A program made the position numbers and the translations under genes. A stretch of 64,000 nt of DNA from Exophiala sp. HKRS030 (taxonomy: Eukaryota; Ascomycota; Eurotiomycetes; Chaetothyriales; Herpotrichiellaceae), in NCBI GenBank assembly GCA_023897205.1, contig JAHWDD010000033.1, forward strand, positions 186,001 to 250,000, in the 5' to 3' direction. Below are positions 63,688 through 64,000 of the stretch, piece after piece (the first letter of the stretch is position 1; each line of letters begins with the position of its first letter). The notes below the pieces were generated by a model that was not told where the DNA came from, did no database searches, and saw only the letters and a list, made by a program, of their open reading frames with translations.

Positions 63688-64000
63688 TGTTGTTGGACTT
63701 AGAAAATAGGCTGGACAATGAGGTATTTTGAGAAGAGTTGCAAAGCGCACAGCGTGATCAAGTGGCTCGAGGCTGTACAAGTGAGACTGTGGAGATTGAG
63801 TTGGAGATTCAATGCAGATCTGCCTCCGTCGAAGCAGGTGGGAGTTTCTCTAGGCCGCACCTTCCTGCGCAATTTATTATTGGGTTTGGCCCAAGGCAGG
63901 CACGATTACATATTACGGAACAAGTGTGCTTCCTTTCTCCGGAAGATGTGATACAAATCGAACACGCGATGCGCTCACGCTCACGTTTGGGAAAGAGGCT
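63688..64000. other. AIP1 promoter and window edge
   Basis: 313 bp upstream of AIP1. A 77-codon plus-strand frame at 63718-63951 has no recognisable domain and is not called. The window ends here. Confidence 0.45.

Noticed and set aside
1..64000. tRNA, 5S rRNA, CRISPR arrays and transposon ends
   Set aside because: I scanned for B-box-like GTTCGA patterns with partner arms, spaced repeats and transposase-like frames. The few GTTCGA-like hits lie in coding exons or lack a cloverleaf.

Overview
The window is nuclear DNA of a filamentous ascomycete (Pezizomycotina). The grounds are short introns of about 45-130 nt with GTRNGT donors, CTRAY branch sites and YAG acceptors, dense genes on both strands, and fungal gene types such as CYS3, a Msy-type mechanosensitive channel, PDX2/SNO, THI6 and a single-copy phosphopantetheinyl transferase. 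Species and order cannot be fixed from sequence alone. There is no rRNA, tRNA, CRISPR array, transposon or virus-like gene that I can support.

Layout. 1-6 kb: an HGGG-type alpha/beta hydrolase (+), then a divergent pair, a NUFIP1-type snoRNP assembly factor (-) and the five-exon Pol III subunit RPC25 (+). 6-13 kb: cystathionine gamma-lyase (+), an uncharacterised coiled-coil membrane protein (-) and five-exon alpha-tubulin (-). 13-16 kb is gene-poor. 16-30 kb: an EF-hand MscS-type channel (+), a small secreted Cys-rich protein (-), the histone chaperone NASP/SHNi-TPR (-) divergent from DPB2 (+), then NUP82 (-) divergent from the cap-binding protein CBP20 (+). 30-41 kb: the PLP-synthase glutaminase PDX2 (-), a 4'-phosphopantetheinyl transferase (+), THI6 (-), TIF5/eIF5 (+) and an SGNH/GDSL esterase (-). 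41-64 kb: a CLC chloride transporter (+), an unknown three-TM protein (+), a ZIP zinc transporter (-), a Yippee/Mis18-type protein (-), an amino-acid permease (-), a second HGGG hydrolase (+), an ADP-ribosylglycohydrolase (+), a C2H2 zinc-finger protein (-) and AIP1 (-).

How the genes relate. Most are unlinked housekeeping genes. Three divergent pairs share short bidirectional promoters and related roles: NUFIP/RPC25 (non-coding RNA production), NASP/DPB2 (S-phase chromatin and replication, with two perfect MluI cell-cycle boxes between them) and NUP82/CBP20 (mRNA cap binding and export). Vitamin B6 (PDX2), vitamin B1 (THI6) and a PLP-dependent enzyme (CYS3) are also present but far apart.

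The main technical result is a recurring defect. In at least four genes (NUFIP twice, the coiled-coil membrane protein, the MscS channel, NUP82) and probably a fifth (ADP-ribosylglycohydrolase), the reading frame breaks inside a mononucleotide run and is restored by exactly one extra base of that run. This looks like systematic homopolymer under-calling in the assembly rather than five pseudogenes, and automated models here will be split or given false introns. I did not find a convincing undescribed biological system. The best candidates for follow-up are the membrane protein ending in -LDEL, the C2H2 protein with an acidic Cys/His cluster, and the eight-cysteine secreted protein.
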